A stretch of DNA of 64,000 bases from Ilyomonas sp964249755 (GCA_964249755.1 CAXUDB010000005.1:1-64000); one strand, 5' to 3'. Shown: positions 8,514-16,970, counted from the stretch's first letter. Numbers and translations are program-made. The notes: generated from the letters alone by a model not told the origin.

Positions 8514-9242
8514 TCATTTACTCAAGTGTGTTTTATCATTGAGGGGTGCACTCTTTGCTTTTCTATTTTCCGAATTGTATAATCCATAGCTTCCGATCAG
8601 CATAAGAACAGATACAACCAAAAAACCATAGTTGCCAATGTTGTGGTTGCCGGCATATTCCACTACATTGTGCAGGCGCAGCAACTGATGGTCTATTATG
8701 CCTTCTGTGAGATTGAACAAACCCCAGCCGCCCAACAAACCAGCAACTAACAATCTACCCGAACGGTTTATTTCTTTTCTTCCCGATAACCGCCACAACA
8801 GGTAGATACCAATACACACTACGATAAAGCAAAACAGGTGAAAGATGCCGTCCCAAAACATATTGACGCTTTTGCCAATGTAGTTGGTAGCATCTACTTT
8901 ATTGGATAACATTTCGTGCACCTGCAAGATCTGGTGCAGCACAATGCCATCTACAAAGCCGCCCAACCCGATGCCGAGAATGGCAGAAGCTGTTGCTAAC
9001 GGAACCGGCGAGGCTACAGCCGGGTTTATAGATGCATTGGCCCGGTGCCGCCTTGTAGTGATGAACACCAACAACACTACCCAAACACCCAGCACAATGA
9101 AAGCAGACAGCATAAAAAAAAGATTGGGATAAAAGGTGCTGTTATAGATCGCTTCGCGGATGTACCTGTTGCAAAGCGGACAGGCATAGGAAGAAGTGCC
9201 CAGGCAGCTAAATACACTTAGCAGGGAGATTGTCTTTTTCAT
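8514..9242 (-). CDS. DUF2243 membrane protein with N-terminal CxxC segment
   Basis: The ATG at 9242 starts a clean signal-like segment; the frame is open to 9293 but that extension is unlikely. The product has about five membrane helices. The signature GIGLGGFVDGIVLHQILQ and a following NMFWDGIFH segment identify the DUF2243 family, whose function is unknown. Just after the first hydrophobic stretch comes CPLC in a segment (YACPLCNRYIREAIYNS) not typical of the core family; it could bind a metal or form a disulfide outside the membrane. The upstream region contains a perfect inverted repeat (9328-9351). Confidence 0.7.
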   Translation of the reverse strand: MKKTISLLSVFSCLGTSSYACPLCNRYIREAIYNSTFYPNLFFMLSAFIVLGVWVVLLVFITTRRHRANASINPAVASPVPLATASAILGIGLGGFVDGIVLHQILQVHEMLSNKVDATNYIGKSVNMFWDGIFHLFCFIVVCIGIYLLWRLSGRKEINRSGRLLVAGLLGGWGLFNLTEGIIDHQLLRLHNVVEYAGNHNIGNYGFLVVSVLMLIGSYGLYNSENRKAKSAPLNDKTHLSK

Positions 9243-9327
9243 GTTAACAGCGTTGTTTGCAGAAACAGATGAGGTGCGCATTACTGCAAACAATTATTAT
9301 GCTTTCCTTCTTCTTTGTTTATTCTTA

Positions 9328-9351
9328 TTTTATACTTTGCGAAGTATAAAA
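9328..9351. promoter_or_regulatory. Perfect inverted repeat, candidate operator
   Basis: TTTTATACTT, loop TGCG, AAGTATAAAA: ten paired bases on each side. It lies in the 327-bp divergent region between the DUF2243 gene and the alcohol dehydrogenase, 86-109 bp upstream of the former. There is no U-run after it on either strand beyond the symmetric A/T ends, so an operator is more likely than a terminator. Confidence 0.45.
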
Positions 9352-9569
9352 ATGATAAACCCTGATACCTTCTACCCTTCAAAGCGAAACAGTCATAAAT
9401 TCATTTACATGTAAAACACCTTTCAATCGGGGCATTGCTTTTGCGCACCAATGCCAAAAGCAGGAAATAAGCTATCTAACGTTCACACTTGCCTCCACAT
9501 TATTTTTTATAGCCGAACCTCCGCTTGCTATTTCTTATTCGTCACCATTCAGATTAAAATAAATAACCT

Positions 9570-10736
9570 ATGAAAGCAGCGGTGTTTCATAAACCCGGCG
9601 ATATCCAGGTGGATAATGTAGATGATCCAATCATTGAGAAAGCGGACGACATTATTATTAAAGTTACTTCTACTGCCATTTGCGGTTCTGATCTTCATAT
9701 TTATGATGGCTTCGTGCCGCAGGCGCGCGATATGGTACTTGGTCACGAGTTCATGGGCATTGTAGAAGAAACCGGTTCAGCCGTTACCCGTGTAAAGAAA
9801 GGTGACCGGGTGGTAGTGCCTTTTACTATAGCTTGTGGACAATGTTTCTTCTGCTCGCAGGGTTATCATCCCAATTGCGAGCATAGCAACCCGGAACATT
9901 ATGGTCCGCAGGGCGACTTATTAAAGAACAAAGGCGGCGGCATGTTTGGCTATACCGATCTGTATGGAGGCTATAACGGCGGACAGGCAGAATATGTGCG
10001 TGTGCCATATGCCAATGCAGGTCCAAAAATTATTCCCGATGGTTTAACTGATGACCAGGTTGTATTCCTCACGGATATCTTCCCTACAGGCTGGAGCGCT
10101 GTGAAATGGGGTAAAGTAAAAGCTGGTGATACCGTTGTTATTTTCGGTAGTGGACCGGTTGGTTTGATGGCGCAAAAAGCGGCATGGATTAATGGTGCAA
10201 AGCGCGTCATTGCGGTTGACCCGTTAGACTATCGTTTGGAAAAGGCACGCACTGTAAACAAGGTAGAAACGATTAATGCGAACGACGAAGATTTGATGGA
10301 TAAAATCTACGCCATGACCAATGGTCGCGGTGCTGATGTAGCCATTGATGCTGTTGGCATGGAAGCCAGCCGCACGTTTTTAGAGAAAGCAAAAACGCTG
10401 TTGAATGTAGAGAAAGGCAGCAGCAAAGTCATCGAAATGTGTACAGAAGCAGTACGCCGTAGCGGTACGATTGCTGTAGTAGGCGTATATGCCAGTCCTT
10501 ATGATAACTTTCCCATTCACCGCATTTTTGATAAAGGGTTGATCCTTCAGTTTGGGCAGGCACAAACCCATGTGTATATTGATCAGTGCTTCGAGTTAGT
10601 GCGCAGTGGAAGAGTAGTGCTGGATGATATCATCACCCACCGGTTGCCACTTAGTATGGCGTCTGAAGCCTATGATATGTTTAAGCACAAAACAGATGAT
10701 TGTGTAAAAGTGGTTCTAAAACCGGGTATGGATTAA
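9570..10736 (+). CDS. Zinc-dependent alcohol dehydrogenase (glutathione-independent type)
   Basis: 388 aa, medium-chain dehydrogenase/reductase. Catalytic zinc ligands are visible as C38 (in AICGSDLH) and H59-E60 (GHE). The structural zinc lobe has C89, C92, C95 and C103. The Rossmann motif is FGSGPVGLMA. The extended C-terminal half (KGSSKVIEMCTEAVRRSG) and NGGQAEYVRVPYA segment match the class close to glutathione-independent formaldehyde dehydrogenases and threonine dehydrogenase-like proteins. The exact substrate is unknown. It is the first gene of the stress island; its start context TAACCTATG recurs at two other genes there. Confidence 0.85.
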   Translation: MKAAVFHKPGDIQVDNVDDPIIEKADDIIIKVTSTAICGSDLHIYDGFVPQARDMVLGHEFMGIVEETGSAVTRVKKGDRVVVPFTIACGQCFFCSQGYHPNCEHSNPEHYGPQGDLLKNKGGGMFGYTDLYGGYNGGQAEYVRVPYANAGPKIIPDGLTDDQVVFLTDIFPTGWSAVKWGKVKAGDTVVIFGSGPVGLMAQKAAWINGAKRVIAVDPLDYRLEKARTVNKVETINANDEDLMDKIYAMTNGRGADVAIDAVGMEASRTFLEKAKTLLNVEKGSSKVIEMCTEAVRRSGTIAVVGVYASPYDNFPIHRIFDKGLILQFGQAQTHVYIDQCFELVRSGRVVLDDIITHRLPLSMASEAYDMFKHKTDDCVKVVLKPGMD

Positions 10737-10833
10737 TAAGCAATTGCTGTTATTATTCACTAAAACTAAGTGATGATACAAATGGCAAGATGCAACGAAC
10801 AAGAATACATTTCCGCTCATTAAAATAATACGT

Positions 10834-11346
10834 ATGACTGAAATAAAAAACCTCGAAGAGCTCTTTTATCACGAGCTGCAGGTGTTGTGGAGTGCCGAAA
10901 AACTCCTGACTGAAGAAATGCCAAAGATGATTGACCGCGCAAAGAACGAAGGATTGAAAAACCTTCTTGCTTTTCATCTGGCAGAGACTGACCAGCACAA
11001 AGTGGTGCTGGAAAACATGTGCAAGCAATTGGGCATTCCACCGGATGGCGATTTTAATCCCGGCATGAAAGGCATCCTTGAAGAAGGCAATATGGTGATG
11101 CACAAAGAGGCTACCGATGAAGCGATGGATGCCACGCTGATTGCCGGTGCGCAGAAGGCAGAACACTATGAAATCTCAGGCTATGGCTCGGCTGCATGCT
11201 ATGCAGAAATGCTGGGCTACACTACGTTTGCCAGTCGTTTACGCTTGACATTAGAAGAAGAGCAACAGGCAGACACAAAGCTGAATTTCTTAGCCAAGAA
11301 TCTCATTAACCAAAGGGCAGAGATGCCTTCTGCTTCCTTAGTGTAG
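10834..11346 (+). CDS. yciF: YciF-like ferritin-fold protein (DUF892)
   Basis: 170 aa, cytoplasmic, all-helical. It matches the YciF/DUF892 family from the first residues (LEELFYHELQVLWSAEKLL) through the central HLAETDQHKVVLE segment to the AEHYEISGYGS and LEEEQQADTKL helices. These carry the Glu and His residues of a ferritin-like di-metal four-helix bundle. In Salmonella, yciGFE lies beside the manganese catalase gene katN and is RpoS-dependent; here the next gene is also a manganese catalase, supporting a role in general or oxidative stress. The precise biochemical role is unknown. Confidence 0.85.
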   Translation: MTEIKNLEELFYHELQVLWSAEKLLTEEMPKMIDRAKNEGLKNLLAFHLAETDQHKVVLENMCKQLGIPPDGDFNPGMKGILEEGNMVMHKEATDEAMDATLIAGAQKAEHYEISGYGSAACYAEMLGYTTFASRLRLTLEEEQQADTKLNFLAKNLINQRAEMPSASLV

Positions 11347-11452
11347 AGAAATAAACCTCCTCTATTGCTCCGCTTTTGACATTACACTTCCCTTGTTCAT
11401 TTTCACAACCTGGTTTGTAAACACCACTGGGTTTCATTTTAAATAATAACCT

Positions 11453-12355
11453 ATGATTTTAAGACAAGATCGGCTGCTGCACGAGTTGCCGATACCGAAC
11501 AATCCCTCTCCGAATGATGCCGCAGCCGTGCAGGAACTGCTGGGTGGCAAGTTTGGCGAGATGTCCACGCTGATGAACTATACGTTCCAGTCATTCAACT
11601 TCAGAGGTCGCAACCGGCTGCGTGGTTTTTACGATGTGATTGCCTCTATTGCAGGTGAAGAGTATGGTCACATCGAGCTGGTATCGTATGCCATTAACTT
11701 ATTACTGACGGGTTCAACCAAACGTGGTCACGACCCTAAACCGGGTCCGCTGAAAGAAGTAGTAGATGCACGTAATGTGCAGCACTTTATTGCCAGCGGT
11801 CAATCGGCATTACCGATGGATTCGATGGGTCATTGGTGGACAGGACAGAATGTGTTCAGCAGTGGCAATTTAAAGCTGGATTTGCTGCACAACTTTTTCC
11901 TGGAATGTGGTGCGCGTGGCAATAAGATGCGCGTGTACGAGATGGTAACCGATCCAACAGCCAGAGAATTGGTAGGCTATCTTTTGGTACGTGGCGGCTT
12001 GCACGTAGTAGCCTATGCAAGAGCGCTGGAACATCTAACAGGTGTGAACGTAACCAAACTGGTGCCCACGCCCGAACTGAGCAACAAAGCTTTCCCTGAA
12101 GCCAAGAAATTGGAAGATAAAGGCATGCACTTAAAGCTATACACCTTTAGCCAGAAAGACTACCAGCGTGCCGGTGAAATCTGGAATGGTGTGCATCCCG
12201 AGGATGGACAACCATTGGAAGTAGTGTTTGGCGCGCCGGAAGGTTTTGCCGTTCCCGACCTGGACGAAGAGCCGCAAATAAACGCTCCGGGCGCAGAAGA
12301 TTACGATCCGCAAATGTTTATGGACATTGCTAAAAAGATGGGAATTAAAATTTAA
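11453..12355 (+). CDS. Manganese catalase
   Basis: 300 aa. Non-haem dimanganese catalase that converts hydrogen peroxide to water and oxygen. The five expected metal ligands are in register with the Lactobacillus enzyme: E36, E70 and H73 (in GEEYGH), E151 (FFLECGARGNK) and H184 (GGLHVVAYARAL). The length is normal and no signal peptide is present. It sits 106 bp after the YciF gene on the same strand. The start is preceded by TAACCT directly before ATG. Confidence 0.93.
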   Translation: MILRQDRLLHELPIPNNPSPNDAAAVQELLGGKFGEMSTLMNYTFQSFNFRGRNRLRGFYDVIASIAGEEYGHIELVSYAINLLLTGSTKRGHDPKPGPLKEVVDARNVQHFIASGQSALPMDSMGHWWTGQNVFSSGNLKLDLLHNFFLECGARGNKMRVYEMVTDPTARELVGYLLVRGGLHVVAYARALEHLTGVNVTKLVPTPELSNKAFPEAKKLEDKGMHLKLYTFSQKDYQRAGEIWNGVHPEDGQPLEVVFGAPEGFAVPDLDEEPQINAPGAEDYDPQMFMDIAKKMGIKI

Positions 12356-12426
12356 AACAACAACAGTACATAGCGATGGTATTGCTATGTGCTGTTTTAT
12401 TAAACACAAAAGAAAAGAGTTAACCT

Positions 12427-13104
12427 ATGAAAGCATCCTTATTATCAGCTATTGCATTTTTATTTCTTGGCTTTGCGGCTTCGGCGCAGCAAGACTCTTC
12501 CGGCAATGGCATGGGCATGAGCAACAGTATGGACAACAATGGCAAAGGAGGAAAAATTGGCAGAATAACGGTGGCTGCCTTTAACAGCGTCAATGCCAAA
12601 GGAAACAAAATGGTCAGCGCCATCAAACCTACCAGTTCACCTTTATCGGCTGCCGACCAACAATTATTGTTGCAGGTAGCTGCCGGCGGACAACGCCAGT
12701 TAGCCATCAGCCAGGCGGTGATTGATAAAGTAACCGACCCGCAGGTAAAACTGCTGGCAGCTTCTGAGATAGAAGAGCAGACCGGCATTGCTGCCAAGCT
12801 GCAGGAGATAGCAACCGCTAAAAATTTCACGCTTCCTTCCGCACCTCCTGACAGCGTTCAGCAACTGGTATCTGGAGCAAGCAGCCTTAGTGGCGATGAA
12901 ATAAATAATTTCTATCTTACTCAGGGCGGTATCAATGGTCATGTACTTCTTCAAAAGACAATGACTAAGGTAAACACCACCGCAAAAGATGTAACGCTTA
13001 GAAAGCTCTCTTTAGCTACGCTTCCTGTCATCAAAGTGCATCTTGCTGTGTCAAGAGAAGTAAAGAGCATGATGGGTTCGGGTATGAGTAATGCATCAAG
13101 GTAG
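12427..13104 (+). CDS. Exported DUF4142 protein
   Basis: 225 aa with a cleavable signal peptide (residues 1-19, ending ASAQ), so periplasmic or outer-membrane associated. After a Met/Gly/Asn-rich linker (residues 25-45) comes a DUF4142 helical domain, recognisable from AADQQLLLQVAAGGQRQLAISQ and the later NGHVLLQKTM segment. The family has a ferritin-like helical fold and is often annotated as a predicted outer-membrane protein; its function is unknown. It ends the stress island and is followed by a strong terminator. Confidence 0.75.
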   Translation: MKASLLSAIAFLFLGFAASAQQDSSGNGMGMSNSMDNNGKGGKIGRITVAAFNSVNAKGNKMVSAIKPTSSPLSAADQQLLLQVAAGGQRQLAISQAVIDKVTDPQVKLLAASEIEEQTGIAAKLQEIATAKNFTLPSAPPDSVQQLVSGASSLSGDEINNFYLTQGGINGHVLLQKTMTKVNTTAKDVTLRKLSLATLPVIKVHLAVSREVKSMMGSGMSNASR

Positions 13105-13135
13105 GAGAAGTTTGTTCTTACTTTTTTTACTTATT

Positions 13136-13176
13136 AAAAAGTACCGGTTGGCTAACCTGCAACCGGTACTTTTTTT
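13136..13176 (+). terminator. Terminator after the DUF4142 gene
   Basis: AAAAAGTACCGGTTG pairs perfectly with CAACCGGTACTTTTT around a 9-nt loop, followed by further T residues. It closes the 9.6-13.1 kb stress island. Confidence 0.85.
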
Positions 13177-13184
13177 ATCCGCAA

Positions 13185-13240
13185 TTCTTTGTGCTACTCT
13201 ATGTCCTCCACGCCTTTGTGGTTCAAAAATTATTTCTAAA
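13185..13240 (+). repeat. Copy 1 of a dispersed CTTTGTG-type repeat
   Basis: The segment from TTCTTTGTGCT to TTATTTCTAAA aligns with 15583-15660. Both share TTCTTTGTGCT, a TGT-CT-CGC middle, TTTGTGGTTC and a TTATT-TAAA end. The second copy has extra bases in the middle. Both copies lie in non-coding DNA. Confidence 0.55.
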
Positions 13241-13485
13241 TCCTGTAATTAAAAAGAGTGGCTCAGTTTCAAACCCAACCGAATATGCCAAGGATTCTAT
13301 AAAGTAACCTGCACGGTACAAAATGTTTCCCTTAATCTCGCTTCAATCGGCTATCTTCACCCCTATTCATTTGAGTTCAGCACTTTGTAATTAATCATTT
13401 TCTACGCAGGCATTATGGTTGCCAGCGGTTTTTTTTCTTACCTCGTTTCTTTCTCAAAAAATTATTCTTTAATACGCATTGTGTC

Positions 13486-13782
13486 ATGAAGATTTTTGTC
13501 TCCAACTTAGGTTGCCATGTGGAAGGGGCAGACCTATATCAGTTTTTTGCGCCTTTTGGTAATGTAGCTTCCGCCACCGTTGTAACAGATAAAGAAACAG
13601 GCAAAAGCCTGCGGTATGGATTTGTAGAAATGCCGGATGAAAACAGCAGTCAGCAAGCCATTCAGAAACTGCATGGGAAGATAGTAGAAGGCAGGTCTAT
13701 TTCCGTAAGCCTGTCGAAAGAAAAACAAAATACTGGTAAAAGCCTGCTGATGAAAAAACGCGCTATAACCATGTACCGTTAG
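13486..13782 (+). CDS. RRM-type RNA-binding protein
   Basis: 98 aa made almost entirely of one RNA recognition motif. RNP2 is IFVSNL (residues 3-8) and RNP1 is LRYGFVEM (residues 45-52), each with the aromatic residues that stack on RNA. A short basic tail follows. Such small glycine-poor RRM proteins in bacteria are commonly cold- or stress-regulated RNA chaperones; that role here is inferred. It lies 45 bp upstream of a small unknown gene and close to a fatty-acid desaturase. Confidence 0.88.
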   Translation: MKIFVSNLGCHVEGADLYQFFAPFGNVASATVVTDKETGKSLRYGFVEMPDENSSQQAIQKLHGKIVEGRSISVSLSKEKQNTGKSLLMKKRAITMYR

Positions 13783-13826
13783 ACTACGTCGGGCACTGTC
13801 TTTTTATGTTATGAAATACGATACCT

Positions 13827-14129
13827 ATGAAATTTACAAAAGAGTACCTGTCCGGCAACAACTACGATTGGAGCCTAAGCAACCAGGTTCAAAGAATGGC
13901 TGAGATGACGCCCACACGCAACCGGTTTGATCGTTTTAACGGTAATTGTGTGTTGCACATGCTAAACCTGTTTGACAAGTTGGTGGTAACACTAAGTATT
14001 CAGGACGGGCAGCAACTGGAAGCCCTCTTAGCAAATGAGTTACCATTGGAAGCAAAGAGCGAAGTCTCAGTATTCAACTGGTTAAAAGGCAAGTACATTT
14101 ATGCTTTTCCTGCCCGGAAGATGAATTGA
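13827..14129 (+). CDS. Small protein of unknown function, paralogue of the 17.8 kb gene
   Basis: 100 aa, soluble, no signal peptide. No known family is recognised. The central segment from FDRFNG to FNWLKGKY is about 50% identical over 57 residues to the protein encoded at 17789-18082 (minus strand). The conserved features are F-x-R-F-x-G, M-x-NLF, the E-x-PL segment and SVFNWLK. The region appears helical. It is 45 bp after the RRM gene and may be co-transcribed with it. Conservation within one window argues that it is a real gene. Confidence 0.7.
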   Translation: MKFTKEYLSGNNYDWSLSNQVQRMAEMTPTRNRFDRFNGNCVLHMLNLFDKLVVTLSIQDGQQLEALLANELPLEAKSEVSVFNWLKGKYIYAFPARKMN

Positions 14130-14251
14130 TTTTCTCTTCTTCTTTATAAGGGTTGTATAAGAAGTCCATGAAGCAGGATAACACACGTACGCGATATGGT
14201 TTGTGTACCTGTCAACTAGGATCTTTTTCAGATTGCATTGTTAACTCCTTA

Positions 14252-14287
14252 TTATGCAATTCCATGGTTAATGGAGATATTGCATAA
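14252..14287 (+). promoter_or_regulatory. Inverted repeat in the desaturase leader/promoter
   Basis: TTATGCAAT (14252-14260) is mirrored by ATTGCATAA (14279-14287), with inner CCAT/ATGG pairs. It ends 68 bp before the desaturase ATG. It could be an operator or an RNA hairpin in the leader; no U-run follows, so a terminator is unlikely. Confidence 0.4.
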
Positions 14288-14355
14288 GAAACTTATTGGT
14301 TAGTTATATTAACCCCCTTCTATAAAAATTTTCCCGCACATTTAAATACGCATGC

Positions 14356-15453
14356 ATGTCAGGTAAAATAAAGTTTTCAAAGGCTGGTCATTCCGACTTT
14401 TACACAACGCTAAACAAAAAGGTAGAGCATTATTTTTCTTCCCGGAATCTTTCGAAGAAAGGGAATGGCGTAATGTGGTTTAAGCTTATTTTTTATCCTA
14501 CGGTTTATATTGCTGCGTACCTGGTATTACTGTTTGCCGGTGTGCCTGTTGGCATCCAGTTTTTGTTGTGGATTGTACTCGGGTTCTTCACGGCTTTTAT
14601 TGGGCTGAACATTTCTCACGATGCGGTGCATGGCTCTTTATCTTCCAATAAAACGGTTAATACGATACTGGGCTATAGCTTTAATGTAATCGGCGCCAAC
14701 AGTTATGTATGGAATATCACGCACAACATTGTGCATCATACTTACACCAACATAGACGGGCACGATGAAGACATACAATTAATCCCGTTACTGCGCATGT
14801 CGCCGAACCAGAAGCTGCGCAAAGTGCATCGTCACCAATACTGGTATGCGTTCTTTTTCTATAGCCTCGCTTCGCTGATGTGGGTGTTTATCAAAGATTA
14901 TATCAAGTTCTTCAAAAAAGAAATCGGCAACTACGACAATAAGAGCCACCCGCGCTCAGAGTATGTCATTCTTTTCCTTTCTAAAGCAATTTATTATGCC
15001 TTGTTCGTAGTGGCTCCTTTTCTTCTTATTAAAGCTTTGTGGTGGCAGATATTAGCCGGCTTCCTCCTCATGCACTTTGTACAGGGCTTAACAATGGCGA
15101 TCATCTTTATGCTGGCGCACGTAGTGGAAGGCACCGACTTCCCGATACCCAACCATACAGGAACCATAGAGAATACCTGGGCAGTGCACCAGTTGTATAC
15201 AACTTCCGACTTTGGCAGAACCAATAAGATTCTAAACTTTTTTTGCGGTGGGCTTAACTTTCAGGTAGAGCACCATTTGTATCCCCGCATCTGCCATGTA
15301 CATTATCAGAAAATTTCTGAAATGGTAAAAGAAACGGCGGCTGACTATCACCTTCGCTACAACGAGAACAGCACCTTCCGCGGTGCCATTTCTTCACACA
15401 TCCGGCTGCTGAAAGCACTGGGTAGAGAACCTGTTCCTATTCCTGTACCTTAG
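14356..15453 (+). CDS. Membrane fatty-acid desaturase
   Basis: 365 aa integral membrane di-iron desaturase that introduces a cis double bond in acyl chains of lipids. The three histidine boxes are HDAVH (88-92), HNIVHH (123-128) and QVEHH (303-307). The Gln in the last box is typical of front-end (delta-5/delta-6-like, linoleoyl-CoA desaturase) enzymes, but there is no fused cytochrome b5 domain. Hydrophobic pairs of helices lie at about 43-85 and 210-255. It is preceded by an inverted repeat that could regulate it. Together with the RRM gene upstream it suggests a membrane-fluidity or cold response (inference). Confidence 0.9.
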   Translation: MSGKIKFSKAGHSDFYTTLNKKVEHYFSSRNLSKKGNGVMWFKLIFYPTVYIAAYLVLLFAGVPVGIQFLLWIVLGFFTAFIGLNISHDAVHGSLSSNKTVNTILGYSFNVIGANSYVWNITHNIVHHTYTNIDGHDEDIQLIPLLRMSPNQKLRKVHRHQYWYAFFFYSLASLMWVFIKDYIKFFKKEIGNYDNKSHPRSEYVILFLSKAIYYALFVVAPFLLIKALWWQILAGFLLMHFVQGLTMAIIFMLAHVVEGTDFPIPNHTGTIENTWAVHQLYTTSDFGRTNKILNFFCGGLNFQVEHHLYPRICHVHYQKISEMVKETAADYHLRYNENSTFRGAISSHIRLLKALGREPVPIPVP

Positions 15454-15540
15454 TTCATTTTATAATACATTCCACTGAAGTTATTCCATACATACATTTA
15501 TTGTAAGAAGATGTTTACATTTTACAATACAAGGAGCTAC

Positions 15541-15660
15541 TAAGGCGCAAAGAAAAAAGTTACCAGAAGTATATTTTTTTAGTTCTTTGTGCTGCTGAGT
15601 GTTCTTCGCGCCCCTATTTGCCGACAGGCAGGTTTGTGGTTCCAAACTATTATTTTTAAA
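15541..15660 (+). repeat. Copy 2 of the dispersed CTTTGTG repeat, with inverted arm
   Basis: Bases 15583-15660 resemble 13185-13240 apart from an insertion of roughly 22 bp. At the left, AAGGCGCAAAGAA (15542-15554) is an imperfect inverted match to TTCTTCGCGCC (15603-15613). The element fills most of the gap between the desaturase and the methyltransferase. Confidence 0.5.
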
Positions 15661-15706
15661 CAGACCTTACATAATAAACAGCTGTTACTTATTCACCACT
15701 TGTACT

Positions 15707-16609
15707 ATGGCAAACAAGAAAGACTTAGATTTTACTTATACCACTATTGACAAAATATTCCGCCTCAGCTTTGGCGAAATGGCAGACTACAGCGGCGCCC
15801 GCTTTGATGGCGATTTTTCCCTGACGGTGGAAGAAGCGCAAAGGAGAAAGCACCAGTTTATTGCTGAAAGTTTAGGCATTGGCAAAGGCACCAAAGTACT
15901 GGATATGGCTTGCGGCTGGGGACCTTTTCTGAACTATATAAAACAATTGGGTGCTAAAGGTATTGGCGTTACGTTATCTACCGGGCAGGCAGAAGCTGAC
16001 GTAAAGAACGGGCTGGATGTAAAGATTATGGATTGCCGCACCATCACGCCGGAGACGTTCGGGATGTTTGATGCTGTTACCTGCATTGGTGGGCTGGAGC
16101 ATTTTTGTTCGGTGGAAGAATTTCAGGCTGGTAAACAAGATGAGATTTATACGAAGTTCTTTCAGACAGTGAGCAACCTTTTGCCGAAAGGCGGACGGTT
16201 TTATATGCAGACAATGGTGTTTAGTAAAAACACTCCGCGCTTTGAAGACATTAGTGTTGATGCCGATAAAGATTCTAACGAGTATGCCTTAGCTCTGATG
16301 GTCAAACAATTTCCCGGCTCGTGGCTGCCGTATAGCGATGAACAGGTGATACAGAATGCAGCGCCTTTTATGAAACTGATTTCGAAAAGCAGTGGTCGGT
16401 TAGACTATATTCAAACCATCAAATGCTGGCGTAAAAAGTTCAGGCAATTTAACCTGAAGAAATACCTGTTGTATGCTTCTCTGATTCCGAAATATTTGTT
16501 TGATAAAGAGTTCAGGCACCAGGTAGCCGTATTTCGCATTAGCCCCAACAAAGTGTGTTTTGAGAGAGAAGCCATGGACCATTATCGGCTGGTGTTTGAG
16601 AAAATATGA
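15707..16609 (+). CDS. Cyclopropane-fatty-acid-synthase-like SAM methyltransferase
   Basis: 300 aa from the ATG at 15707; the frame is open to 15599 but those residues come from the repeat and are not typical. The order of motifs is that of the CFA synthase / mycolic acid methyltransferase family: SAM motif I VLDMACGWG, then IGVTLSTGQAEA, then CIGGLEHF. It would methylate acyl chains or a related lipid. The C-terminal region differs from E. coli Cfa, so the exact substrate is unsure. It lies next to a desaturase, which could provide the unsaturated acyl substrate (inference). Confidence 0.75.
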   Translation: MANKKDLDFTYTTIDKIFRLSFGEMADYSGARFDGDFSLTVEEAQRRKHQFIAESLGIGKGTKVLDMACGWGPFLNYIKQLGAKGIGVTLSTGQAEADVKNGLDVKIMDCRTITPETFGMFDAVTCIGGLEHFCSVEEFQAGKQDEIYTKFFQTVSNLLPKGGRFYMQTMVFSKNTPRFEDISVDADKDSNEYALALMVKQFPGSWLPYSDEQVIQNAAPFMKLISKSSGRLDYIQTIKCWRKKFRQFNLKKYLLYASLIPKYLFDKEFRHQVAVFRISPNKVCFEREAMDHYRLVFEKI

Positions 16610-16784
16610 TGTAGTGAATGGCGAATCGTGCAAAATAAATCTCGAATATTTAGTGCTTACTATTCTCTTTATAAAAATTAATTGAGGATACTACTTTCTT
16701 GTACTGATTAACTGACAAAAGGGGTTTCGCTGTATCTCTTGCAACCTTAACGATTCGTACTAGGATTCGGCTGTATATTCACAC

Positions 16785-16892
16785 ATGTCTCAAGCAATGG
16801 TTATATATGCCGCGCTCCTGGTTCTATGGTTTATTTTGTTTAGAAGAAAAAGAAAGACAAACCACCACGAAACTTACTCCAACCTCTATTAA
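16785..16892 (+). CDS. Very small single-pass membrane protein
   Basis: 35 codons from ATG. Residues 4-19 are hydrophobic (AMVIYAALLVLWFILF), followed immediately by RRKRK and a polar tail ending YSNLY. This is a typical positive-inside small membrane protein. A GC-rich hairpin with a T-rich tail begins 30 bp after the stop, consistent with a short independent transcript. No family is recognised. The overlapping frame 16807-17025 runs through the terminator and is rejected. Confidence 0.5.
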   Translation: MSQAMVIYAALLVLWFILFRRKRKTNHHETYSNLY

Positions 16893-16921
16893 AAATTTTG
16901 TTTTTATCGTAAGCTTTATAC

Positions 16922-16970
16922 AACACCCGCACAGGAAGAGAAATTATCCTTTTCCAAGTGCGGGTGTTTT
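16922..16970 (+). terminator. Terminator after the 35-aa membrane protein
   Basis: AACACCCGCAC (16922-16932) pairs perfectly with GTGCGGGTGTT (16958-16968), followed by TTGTTGTT. The T-rich tail is on the plus strand. Confidence 0.65.
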
